From the NCBI GenBank assembly GCA_949316235.1, contig OX438758.1, positions 19,990,694 through 20,054,693 on the forward strand: a stretch of DNA of 64,000 nucleotides, read 5' to 3'. Origin of the DNA: Oegoconia quadripuncta (Eukaryota; Arthropoda; Insecta; Lepidoptera; Autostichidae). The notes beneath the pieces are model-generated. The model saw only the letters and a program-made list of their open reading frames with translations, was not told the origin of the DNA and made no database searches. A program made the translations under genes and the position numbers. This document shows positions 17,371 through 27,608 of this stretch, piece after piece. Position 1 is the stretch's first letter; each line of letters starts with the position of its first letter.

Positions 17371-20300
17371 TTAACATTTTAAAATCCACGAACTACCCCA
17401 TGCCTTAGTGGATATTTTGTCATTTGAAATGAATCTTTTGTCGTCATTGCCAGAAAGAGCGATTTTATTAACATTTCTTGTAAATATCTCGTGTTTTATT
17501 GATCGAAATAAAATATTCTTTTTTCGTATTATTTCTTTATTGTAAAGAACCGACTTATAATCCGATAACTCCAAATCGCGAACTACGTAAGACTTCACCC
17601 CCTTTGCTTTCTTAACAATTTCATCTTTAGTTTTTAGACAATACAGTTTTGACCGGAGTCCTACAAATTCTGATACGATTTGTCCTGCCATTTCATCCTT
17701 AAACAATCCTGGAACCTTTTTATTTTTAAGAGGAATGTCATATATATTTTCGTCTCCATAATTACTGCTATCAAAGTAATTTAAAAAATATTTATTTATG
17801 TCATTATAAAAATCGGCGCAGTTAATGGAATAAATAAAACTGTCCGTATCCGTATAGCACAATTGAACACGATCTTCATAAAATGGTTTGATAACATTAT
17901 AATGGAAATTATACATGTGTGTTTTAGATAACTCTAAAACCGTGAAGCCAATGTAGATCGGCTTATCCAAGATAATTTGTTCGGGCTTCATTTGAACAGC
18001 CACCAAATTATCGGTAAAAACAGAAACGCTATGAAAATATGGACTGGCAATTAAACTATCTGCACCAGTTTTCTTTTTTGTTTTGTTGAGGGTGTCATGC
18101 CATTGATTTACCAAGTGTACACTAACTCTACGCTCAGTATTCTCAAGAGTCTTTCCAAACACTGAATTATTCAACAGTTTAAAAAAATCTTGTTCAAATG
18201 TAGATTTTGCTTTTTGACGCAGTTGAGTATTTAATTCAATATATTTCTTAAGATATGAGCTCTGTTTGAAAGTAATTGCTCTGTGAATTTTACACAGTAT
18301 TAAACCATGCTCTAAACACTTTTTTAAGTGAACATAATGAATCACATAGTTATATTTGTTGTATAAATTGAGCACAAGCTTTTTATTTTTGCCTCCGGGT
18401 GGGATACATTTCTCTGGACAGAATGGTAAATCATTATGATATTGATGTAAGTAGTCTGGATAAAGCAAATCAACTTCGAGTATATAGCCGTATTCGGATT
18501 CATCTTCTATGTTTAGTACATTTAAATTTTCTATTTCATTATATTCTAAAAATCTAAAGTCTGATTGAGGAAGGGTTTGACACATACTATAACCATATAA
18601 ATTATTATAATCGATGTATGCTATGTATGAATCTTGTTGTGTAGGGTCGTAATCAGGGATATATTTATGGTTTGCTTTAGCATAACGATGCGGACACATA
18701 CACATTCCCCCCCTTATGCCGCTTTGAATCATTCGGATAATTTCTAAGTCCGCTATTAATTCCAACTCAACGCCAGTTTTTAGAAGCATTGCATCGAAGG
18801 ATAGGCTTGGGAGAGTAATGTAAAATGATGGATCTAATTTATAGTGTTGTTTACATGTATCGCGAAAATGTTCGAAGATGTCGCTCAGTAACAATACGTC
18901 TGATTTAAGATAGAGATCAGTATACTCGCCTAAATCTTTTATGTTAAATTTGGACCAAACTAGCTGAGCGTGTTCGAAATCATCATCAGAAATGTGTTCA
19001 CCAGTTAATGTATTATAAAACTGTGATTTTCGAGGCAAACTAGACTCTAAATAAGTCTTCCAGTCAGTCATATAATTGTATGGGTAAACACCTTTTCGAG
19101 ATAGTAAATTAAATTGTAAGTCATCAGGAAAATGACTGCGAAGATATTTTAAATCAGATTTCGCCATAGTTTTAGCTAATTTATCTAAACTCGTTCCTAA
19201 AAATTTTAAAGAATCAGTAAAACGCAATTGAATATATTTATTATCCGAAACGGGTAAGAACTTGGAAAAAGAAATATAATTTTCTTTAGTTTTTGGTAAA
19301 ATTTTAATGTTCCCAGGGAGTTCACCTAATTCTTTAATAAATAAATGACTATCATATCCCGAAAGGTTATGAAAAAATACAGGAATACATTTTGGAACTT
19401 TGTATTGTAAGTTGCAATGCATATGAGCTGCACCACGAAAACGCCCCGTGATGTGACAGTGATCTTTGACTCTATCGTTCCACAACAAGTGATTACATAT
19501 GTGACATCGTGTGGCATTGTCAAAATCCTTAGAATTTTGCTCAGTAAACAATATAGGCTCAGTAGAATTTAAGATTGATTGAATTTTTTTGGCGTCATTA
19601 TGTAGTGAAGTTATAAATTTCGAAACACAATTTTTACCCCGATAAGTCACAAATCGATTGTATTTGTCATCAACGTTACACACGATGTTGTACGCAAATG
19701 CGATAGGTATGTGACGTTGCAAATCGCAAGTACTAGCAACACTCGGATCAGGTTCGCAGCCGTAAATCGGTTGTAACATAGTCTCGAAATCCGCATACAC
19801 AACAAACGGCACATTTTGTTTTCGTTCATAGTTTTTAAATTTAAGTACAGCACCTTTTTGAGGTAATACGGTAACAACGCCACCACAACTGTGGTTCTCG
19901 AGTTCAACTTCTTTCGGAAAAAACAAGAAACAGGTTTCGCAAAAATATAATTTTCCATGATGACTGGTTACTTGATTTCTAACGAGACGAGGAAGATCTT
20001 TAATTAAGCAATAATGAGATGAAGTATTATTTTCTAACAAGAGCAAATGAACGCGCTTAGTGTTTTTAAGGAGGGACTCAGATTTATACAGCGGTCCCGT
20101 AATATATCTTTTATTGTTTAACCCGTAAATAAAAATACTAATATTCGGGTTATTTTTCTCAAAAATGGATACATCTTTAAAAGTGACAGGAAAAGACATA
20201 TCTTTAATATTGAATAACTGTCGGAAATGGGGGTACGAGGACACGCGCTCGGGGTGTTTACTGGTAGGGTAGAGAGAAGCTGTAACTGACCACAAGAAAC

Positions 20301-20895
20301 AGTATTCATCTTTGTTATTTATATTTAAACAAGCCTTCTTATTTTTTATGAATGCTGGTAAATTAATATAGCTAGATCCTCTCAACGGTTGATATTTATT
20401 GATATTTATTTCAAAGTGAGAGTTGTGTAAAAAAGTCCAACCACTATCTCTTTCTTGAAACTCTTCCATTTTTTTCATTATACTATTTTCAACTTCTGTA
20501 AATGTTTCATTAAAATTATAATTTAAATGAAGTGAAAGGTTTTTCGTTGTAAACGATTTCTGCTCTTGTAAATTATTTTTGATCAACAAAAAACTTGAAA
20601 ACAACTCAAAATTGACTTTTATATTTGTATGAATTCTTATTGACTTAGCTAAAAGGGGCTCAATTTTACGACGCAAATTTATAAAAAAAGAGCGCGTAGA
20701 ATAAAGTTCATCATCGCCTTCCGCCACTACCCTATAGGTGACAATACGTCCCCGAAACGCAGTGTTCACCAGTAAAACGTTCTCGACACCCACCATCAAC
20801 GGAGGGATATCATTGTTCTTATGTGCGTTACTGCGCAAGTGACCTATCCACCGCGTTTTTTTCACTAAGACGTTGCACACAGAACAAAATGGCAT
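17371..20895 (-). CDS. Protein-primed family B DNA polymerase (Polinton pPolB)
   Basis: 1174 residues; it would copy the element's DNA from protein-primed ends. Exonuclease motifs: Exo I YADFET (D369, E371), Exo II HNLSGYDSH (about 509-517), Exo III YLKSDVLLL (Y662, D666). Polymerase motifs: A DYNNLYGYS (D762), B KLLNNSVFGK (906-915), C YTDTDS (1014-1019). The N-terminal part carries a C2H2 zinc finger (C4, C7, H19, H25), a second finger (C319, C322, H335, C337), and at 464-494 a CHIC...DHCH...RG...HMHC treble-clef block resembling endonuclease VII. The last lies between Exo I and Exo II. All catalytic motifs are present and the frame is intact. A TATA box lies about 55 nt upstream. Confidence 0.95.
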   Translation of the reverse strand: MPFCSVCNVLVKKTRWIGHLRSNAHKNNDIPPLMVGVENVLLVNTAFRGRIVTYRVVAEGDDELYSTRSFFINLRRKIEPLLAKSIRIHTNIKVNFELFSSFLLIKNNLQEQKSFTTKNLSLHLNYNFNETFTEVENSIMKKMEEFQERDSGWTFLHNSHFEININKYQPLRGSSYINLPAFIKNKKACLNINNKDEYCFLWSVTASLYPTSKHPERVSSYPHFRQLFNIKDMSFPVTFKDVSIFEKNNPNISIFIYGLNNKRYITGPLYKSESLLKNTKRVHLLLLENNTSSHYCLIKDLPRLVRNQVTSHHGKLYFCETCFLFFPKEVELENHSCGGVVTVLPQKGAVLKFKNYERKQNVPFVVYADFETMLQPIYGCEPDPSVASTCDLQRHIPIAFAYNIVCNVDDKYNRFVTYRGKNCVSKFITSLHNDAKKIQSILNSTEPILFTEQNSKDFDNATRCHICNHLLWNDRVKDHCHITGRFRGAAHMHCNLQYKVPKCIPVFFHNLSGYDSHLFIKELGELPGNIKILPKTKENYISFSKFLPVSDNKYIQLRFTDSLKFLGTSLDKLAKTMAKSDLKYLRSHFPDDLQFNLLSRKGVYPYNYMTDWKTYLESSLPRKSQFYNTLTGEHISDDDFEHAQLVWSKFNIKDLGEYTDLYLKSDVLLLSDIFEHFRDTCKQHYKLDPSFYITLPSLSFDAMLLKTGVELELIADLEIIRMIQSGIRGGMCMCPHRYAKANHKYIPDYDPTQQDSYIAYIDYNNLYGYSMCQTLPQSDFRFLEYNEIENLNVLNIEDESEYGYILEVDLLYPDYLHQYHNDLPFCPEKCIPPGGKNKKLVLNLYNKYNYVIHYVHLKKCLEHGLILCKIHRAITFKQSSYLKKYIELNTQLRQKAKSTFEQDFFKLLNNSVFGKTLENTERRVSVHLVNQWHDTLNKTKKKTGADSLIASPYFHSVSVFTDNLVAVQMKPEQIILDKPIYIGFTVLELSKTHMYNFHYNVIKPFYEDRVQLCYTDTDSFIYSINCADFYNDINKYFLNYFDSSNYGDENIYDIPLKNKKVPGLFKDEMAGQIVSEFVGLRSKLYCLKTKDEIVKKAKGVKSYVVRDLELSDYKSVLYNKEIIRKKNILFRSIKHEIFTRNVNKIALSGNDDKRFISNDKISTKAWGSSWILKC

Positions 20896-20945
20896 TTTAA
20901 TGAATTCAAATACTAGCTATATACTCTTAATTGAATCTCAACAAT

Positions 20946-20957
20946 CCTTATATAAGA
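20946..20957 (-). promoter_or_regulatory. TATA box upstream of DNA polymerase B
   Basis: On the reverse strand, CTTATATAAGG lies about 55 nt before the polymerase ATG, with a TTCAATT initiator-like sequence about 20-25 nt downstream of it. Confidence 0.45.
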
Positions 20958-21635
20958 TTAAGATTTCCTCTGGAAACTATAAAGTCGATATAATATAATT
21001 TAATGTAACCCAGCAGATTACCAACAATTACAATGGGAGCACCTGAAACTAAATTTTCACCACGTACTAAGCTGTATTATGAATTAACTCACTTAAATTA
21101 ACAAATATAGGTAATACCTAGATTAATAATAATATGTATTTTTTTTATGCTTTCATTTAAAGTAAACATAAAATTTAAAGTTGATTAGTTTGAGTACCCT
21201 ATTGCAACCCACTGCTGAGCATCACACGGCAAATATAAGTATACTTATAATACAAGTATACTTATTTTATTTGACTGCAAGTAAATTAAGCATCTAAGTA
21301 TTTATACTATGTTAGGAAGTACCTATATTCTGTTTAATAAATAGTAAGTAATAATAGTTCTTTGCTAACTTTAATTTACAAAGTACGGGTAATCTTTAAT
21401 CATACGCCTTTTTGTTTTATATCAAACAAAAAGGGGTATTCGTATTATTTAGATGTGTAATATATAGAAAATTATGGAATTTAATTAAATCACGATTACC
21501 TATACTTACCACTTAAAAGAACTATTTTTACTAATGCATGTGAACTATGTGAATTAGAGTACCAAATAATAAAACCAATACCAAAATTATAGACAATTAC
21601 CATATGAAAATTAGAAATTTATTTATAGTTAACAT
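20958..21635. other. Polinton spacer, no gene seen
   Basis: AT-rich, with a direct/inverted ATAAGTATACTTATAAT pattern near 21233-21265 and a palindromic TTTGTTTTATATCAAACAAAAAGG near 21411-21433. Either could be regulatory, but neither is a known site. No coding frame is supported. Confidence 0.4.
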
Positions 21636-22595
21636 TTAAGCACGTCTTATACTTATTTTATCGGAATAAAATGTTCGATCAGCGTCCTCAAATAAAATGT
21701 GTGCTTGCTTTACGAAGCGCTGCAGCGCTGTCCACTGTGCAGATTCTTCCTTGATCTGACAGCATAAGCGTAGGAGTGCTTTCTTCCAACGATCCTCGGA
21801 TGTAGTAAGCTCAGCGTCGATACGGTCGTAGACCCGCAACTCGATATAGAAGTCGCCGGCAGTGGGAGCGACGCGTCTTTGCACCCCGTTCGCTACGCGA
21901 GATGAGATGTATGACAGCAGCTTTTGTTTGTTGTCTACGGGGTGCGCACACTCTTCACGGTCGTCGTCTTCACAGAGACCAAAAATGTCTGCCAACTGCG
22001 ATTTCGTTTTCGTAGCGCTGCAAAAGGAAATTTTTATTATTTACCTTATCAGATTTTTACTTATCATGTTATAGCTACTTCGCTAAAAAAGTTACTCAAA
22101 TAAACAACTTTATGTGATTTCTGCGCTCAAGGTAGCGATTTTTGAAAGTCAACGCATGGTGAGAAAATATCTTCTATATGACCAATTGTAACTGTTTATG
22201 GTCAAACGGGAACAGAAATCTCGTAACACATGTCAAATGGTAGGAACAAAATGATGTACGAAATTATTTCTTGCCGTTGAATTCTATGATAGTGTCAATA
22301 GGTAATTTCTGTGATTGAGTCACTTGTAATATAGAAAGGTCGAAGGACGCGCTATATAGATACACTGTTAATATAAGTACAGACCTACTTTCACTACCGG
22401 CAAAATATAGCGCGTCTTGTGACCTCGGTAACATACAATAATGTAAATAAAGATTACATAAAATAGGTACATGTTATATTTATTTACCTGGAGGTGTTTT
22501 TGCGTTTTGATGCCACCGACGCCGATGGGACTCTCTTCGCTTTTTTAGGCAACAGCGATTTTGATGGGGCCACAGATTCGCAATCGGATTCAGAC
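21636..22595 (-). CDS. Two 3' exons of an unidentified spliced gene
   Basis: Two exons are supported by splice sites and frame. Exon A, 22595-22488, has an acceptor TTTCAG|GTCTG and a donor CCAG|GTAAAT; exon B, 22017-21636, has an acceptor TTTTGCAG|CGC and ends in a stop. Joined, they keep one open frame (split serine codon). Exon A encodes a serine/lysine-rich basic tail. Exon B encodes an acidic patch after LADIFGLCEDDD, then a predicted helical domain of about 100 residues with YIELRVYDRID and WKKALLRLCCQIKEE. I do not recognise the family. The 5' part must lie further right (above 22.6 kb), where I could not find it; it may have been broken by the nested retrotransposon. GC content is clearly higher than in the surrounding element, hinting at a captured host gene. 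Confidence 0.5.
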
Positions 22596-23170
22596 CTGAA
22601 ATGAAATAACATTGAATTAGAAAAATATATTATGAAATGCACTTGAAATCGAGGGAATCTCTTTCAGATACTCATTCAAACTATTTACTTCGACTAAGAA
22701 ATGGAGGAGAAATGACATAGGTAACTGGCATGCTAAATCTAAAAAACAAAAATAAAAAATATTTAAGAATACAATTTGACAATTACCTAGTCTTTAGATA
22801 GAAATTTATTAGAGTAATATTTAATTGTAAAGATATACTTTGGTTAAATTGAGAAATAATCAATGTATATTATGGTATATTGATTTGGAATATTTATAGC
22901 AACTATCTAAAGAATAGAAACAACTAATTAAAAATATCCATTATTTGGTGAGAAAATTTCGGGTCTAACAACTATGCATTCTTTTTATCTATAGGTACGT
23001 AATAATTCAAAACAATTTCATAAAACAAGAATAAAATTACAGTAGCTTAGTATACTTACTAACATTTTAGTAGGTTGAGATCGTTTGGTAATCAGCTGTG
23101 CACGGCGCTGACCGAGGATTGCGAGATTTGCGAGCACGTTGCGGGCACGGAATCACGAGCCTTGTGAGCG
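22596..23170. other. Polinton spacer or intron, no gene seen
   Basis: AT-rich with no recognisable exon on either strand. If the exons at 21636-22595 belong to a larger gene, this is intron. Confidence 0.35.
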
Positions 23171-23515
23171 CGGTCGGGGCGGGGCGCTGGATAGAGCTGG
23201 TGTGGTCGGTGCCAGGCGCTGGGTAGAGCTGTAGGTGCGGCCGGTGCGGGTACAGCTGGTGCGGTCGGTGCGAGTCGCTGGATAGAGCTGTAGGTGCGGC
23301 AGGCGCGGGGCGCGGGGTAGAGCTGCAGTTCTTCACTCGAAACACGGGCGGGGCACTGGATAGAGCTGGTGTTGGCGGTGCCAGGCGCTGGGTAGAGCTG
23401 TAGGTTCGTCCGGTGCGGGTACAGCTGGTGCGGTCGGTGCGAGTCCCTGGATAGAGCTGTAGCTGCGGCAGGTGCGGGGCGCGGGGTAGAGCTGTAGTTC
23501 TTCACTCGAAACACG
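23171..23515. repeat. GC-rich minisatellite, two ~169-bp tandem units
   Basis: The segment 23177-23345 recurs at 23346-23514 with a period of 169 bases (compare TTCTTCACTCGAAACACG at 23332 and 23501). Within each unit there are degenerate subrepeats of GCTGG(A/G)TAGAGCTGTAGGTGCGG. It is sharply GC-rich in an AT-rich element. The reverse strand is open in several frames, but the period is not a multiple of three. Confidence 0.85.
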
Positions 23516-24410
23516 ACGGAGACAAAAAGGTAACAAATACCCAAAATCCGGAGGTTTTATCCATAATAATTTGATATGTCTGCAGTTTATTCTCGCATTA
23601 AATAAAATCATATATCACACGTAGTTGTTATATTAGCATAAGCGTTATTACTACATAATTATTAAAATCAAGAAAATGCATTTGATACTTTAACATACGA
23701 CATTTGTATTCTGAATAAGAAATAATATGTCGGTGGTGTGGTGTGCAACAGTAAATCTATTAATCGGCAATAATTACCAATGCGAAAAACAATTGTATCA
23801 CATTACAATGCGTGACGAAATACGTTTCCGCTAAAGGTGACCGCGTGGTGAATTTGATAATAATATTTGACAACAATAAAATAATCTGTTATACTCTCAG
23901 CCTCACAGAAAATAGTATTAATCACCACTGGTTAGCTACTTATCCTATAATATCCCTATAGTATATATCCATCTCACCGCAGGGCACAAAGGGCTTCCTC
24001 ATTTTATGGGAGTATGGCTGTAGTCCTCCACGCGAGGCTGATGTGAAATGCACAAATAGGTATGTACTGTCAAGAGCATACCTCTGTGACTATAAATCGG
24101 GGAATTATCAAGCTACTCATAAAAAAATTAAATTGAAAATGTTCAGATATGAGGATTACACTCTTATTCAAATCAATCATAATATATTTATTCCATTTAA
24201 ATAGATATATTAAATGATCTATTATTAATCACTTTCTTTTTCATAAATAATTACAGTACAGTCATCAACATAAATATCTTTAAGTAGGTACGTACCTGAT
24301 TACCGAAAGACAATATTGAATATTTTGTAACTTGATAAGCATAAACTGACAATAAAAAATAAATATAAATGAATATGAATATAATAAATGAATATACAAA
24401 ACTTACTAAT
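23516..24410. other. Polinton spacer, no gene seen
   Basis: AT-rich, no supported coding region. Near 23975-24050 a short piece (CTCATTTTATGGGAGTATGGCTGTAGTCCTCCACGCGAGG) resembles the lepidopteran repeat fragments at 36405 and 58850. Confidence 0.4.
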
Positions 24411-24657
24411 ACCAAAGTCAAAGTCAAAGTTGCTTTATTTTGTAGGTACACAGAGTACACTTAAAATAGTCAATTTTACATTTTTTAAGCTACTGCTTGT
24501 TCAAAATGCAATTTTCCCCTGAGAAGAACAAGCAAGAAACTCGAAGGGTTGCTCTTTTAAAATCAGGTTTTGATTTTACATAAAGGTTTTTATATTACAA
24601 AAAGGTTTTTATAAATCATTATTAATCGTGAAATAGCCTGGCATGCGAACAATCTCA

Positions 24658-27608
24658 TTATGTCCAGGGATGATTATCATCTAAATAGTCTGATATTTTA
24701 TAATATGCTTTGTTAATAAGTTTCTGTTTTATAGTATCTTTAAATTTATCAAGTGGAAGATTTTGTATATCAACTGGGACCTTATTGAAAAAGCGTATAC
24801 ATAACCCTTTGAATGAATTACTGACTTTGCGGAGGCGACTTATGTGACCTGCAAGTTTATCTTTATTTCTTGTATTGACATCATGTTTATCACTATTTTT
24901 CCTAAACGATGCTATATTTTTTTTGACATACATTAGATTTTGAAAAATGTACTGTGACGAAAAGGTTAGAATGTTATACACTTTAAACCTATCTCTAAGT
25001 GACACTGCAGGTTTCAATTGATAAATTGCGCGAACGGCTCGTTTTTGTAAAACAAAGATTGTATTTATATCCGCGGCATTTCCCCACAGTAAGATACCGT
25101 ATGACATCAAGCTGTGGAAATAACTAAAATATACTAATCTAGCAGTATTTACGTCTGACATTTGTCGAATTTTTTTGACTGCGTACGCTGCAGAGCTGAG
25201 CCTTTTCGCCAATTTATGTATATGAGGACCCCATTGCATTTTGGCGTCTAAAGTAATGCCCAAAAATACAGTAGAATCTACGAGATCTAAAGTGGCATTT
25301 TTTATCATTATATTTGTGGGCACCGCTCTGACATTGGGTAGTACAAATTTCACACATTTAGTTTTTTTCTCATTAAGTAACAAATTATTTGCCGTAAACC
25401 ATTCTACTATTTCAGAAATAGCATTGTTCACATCGTCATAGCTTAATTTTTGTCTATTTACTTTAAATAATACGGAGGTATCATCTGCAAACAATACTAT
25501 TTCATGTTTATTATCCTTTACAAGGTTAGGCAAGTCATTTATATAGACCAAAAATAAAAATGGCCCGAGTATGGAACCCTGCGGGACGCCCATGCAGACT
25601 GTGGACCCTGACGATGTGTTGCCACTGATACTAACCCTCTGAACTCTGCCACTCATATAAGAATTCAAAAGGTCAATAGCACGGCCTGTTACACCATAAT
25701 GACGTAATTTCCTGATTAAGATGTCATGATTAACGCAATCAAATGCCTTGGACAAGTCGCAGAACACTCCTATTGCATCCCGAGAATCTTCCCAAGCTTC
25801 AAAAATATGTTGTAAGAGCTCGACACCTGCGTCGGTTGTCGAGCGGCCCCTAGTAAAACCGAATTGTTTATGCGACATAAAATCGTTACTATAAAAATAA
25901 GCCGATAACTGAATTAATATAATTTTTTCAAAGATTTTACTGAGAGTCGGTAGTATTGATATAGGTCTAAAATTAGAGGGGTCTGTTCTACTACCGGCTT
26001 TAAATAAAGGTATAACTTTACTGTGTTTCATCAAATCAGGAAATATGCCATCATCAATACATTTATTAAAAATACAAGCTAAGTGTGGTGACACACAATC
26101 AATTATGGCGCTAATAATTTTTACTGATAAACCGTAAAGGTCGACAGTCTTTTTCTTGTCTAGAGATCTAAATGCTTTTATAATGTCTACAGGACTTATA
26201 TGATGAAATTTAAAATGAGAATTACAAATCCCCACATTTTGTCTAAGTAGCGATTCAGCGAGTGTGGGACATGAATTAAGAGAATTTGTAGTCGAAATTG
26301 GAATGTTGGTGAAAAATTTTTCAAAAGCTTCTGCAACTTCTAAATGTGTTATTAAAATTTGATCGTTAATTTTTAGTCTAATATCGGTGTTGCAAGGCTT
26401 GACTTTTCCAGTTTCGCTATTTATAATTTTCCAAGTAGTCTTTACTACGTCTGCACTATTTTTTATTTTGTTATTTATAAACTTTGCTTTTGCTGTAGCA
26501 CAGACCCGCTTGAATGTTTTCGAATATTGTTTAACATATTCACTAAAACTTTCGCTCTTGTTATATGTCCTTTCTTCATAAAGATCATATAACTTATTCC
26601 TACTTTTATGGATTCCAACCGTCGCCCAATCACTGAAAACGAGGGAATTATTGATTTTAATTGTTTTTGTTACAAAAACATTATTACTTTCAGTTTTCAA
26701 CATTTCAAAGACTGATTTATATAATATATTTGGATCGTCACAGAACGGTAGATAATCCAGTTTCGCCGTCACATTACTCTTATATTGATCAAGCCGTGCA
26801 TCAGTTACAGGCACATACGTGAAATCTCTTTTCAGTGTCTTTTCAACTGCTATATTAAAAATGGCTAACTGACCACAGTGATCTGAACTTAATTTATTTA
26901 AAATAGATTTATCACTGGGCTGTAAATTTGAAAAAATATTATCAATGGAGGTAGCTGATGTAGAGGTAATTCTAGTCGGCACTGAAAAAAGATTAACAAG
27001 GTTATAGCAAGTGAATAAAGATTTAAGCCTTCTACTTTGACTGCTATCCTCCAATATATTTATATTAAAATCTCCGCAAACCACAATGTATTTATTTGAA
27101 TTACTAATTTTACAGAGTATTTCATCCATAATTTTTTCAAATAATTCATACGATGAAGAAGGGGGTCTGTATACGCTTAATACAGTAAGCCGAGCAAGTT
27201 CTACACAGGCTATTTCAATAGTTCGCTCAACAGAAAGGTTTACAATATCGAGACGCTCTTTAAATTTAATATTGTTACGAATTAAAATAAGACTACCGCC
27301 TCGAATTGCTTTCGTCCTGCTGAACGAGCTTGCAATCTGGTACTCCTTGAAGCCGAACATGAGCTCACATTGTTTATACCAATGTTCCGTTATGCACAAT
27401 ATATCAGTTCCAGTGCAGCCCATGAACAGCTCCACTTCTAACTCCTTGCCACTCATACCCTGAATATTTTGGTGTACCAGATTAATAAATTTCTTATTTT
27501 TATAACATATTTTTCCAGACTTGTTTTGGGGAGTGGCAATACTCGTACCCCTATTTTTTATAACTATATGTTTAATACTGCCAGAGGTAATCTCTGTTGT
27601 CTTATACT
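24658..27608 (-). CDS. Non-LTR retrotransposon ORF2: AP endonuclease and reverse transcriptase
   Basis: Cuts the target DNA and reverse transcribes the element RNA onto it. From the first ATG at 27456 there are 932 residues. An APE-type endonuclease lies at about 1-230 (CITEHW, VVCGDFNINI near 125, SSDHCGQLAIF). The reverse transcriptase follows with KVIPLFKAG, NFRPISILPTLSKIFE, CDLSKAFDCVNHDIL, MGVPQGSILGPFLF and the catalytic FADD at about 655-658. The tail is LLWGN...QKRAVRAIY. The conserved endonuclease opening NLVHQNIQG lies upstream of that ATG in the same frame, which stays open to the end of ORF1 without another ATG. The listed right-hand limit (27608) is therefore where the frame leaves the ORF1 stop, not a start codon. 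Confidence 0.93.

Noticed and set aside
23067..23611. Proline/alanine-rich reverse-strand open frames across the GC-rich repeat
   Set aside because: Three overlapping frames are open at once only because of high GC. The 169-bp period shifts frame at each copy, so no single protein repeat is maintained.
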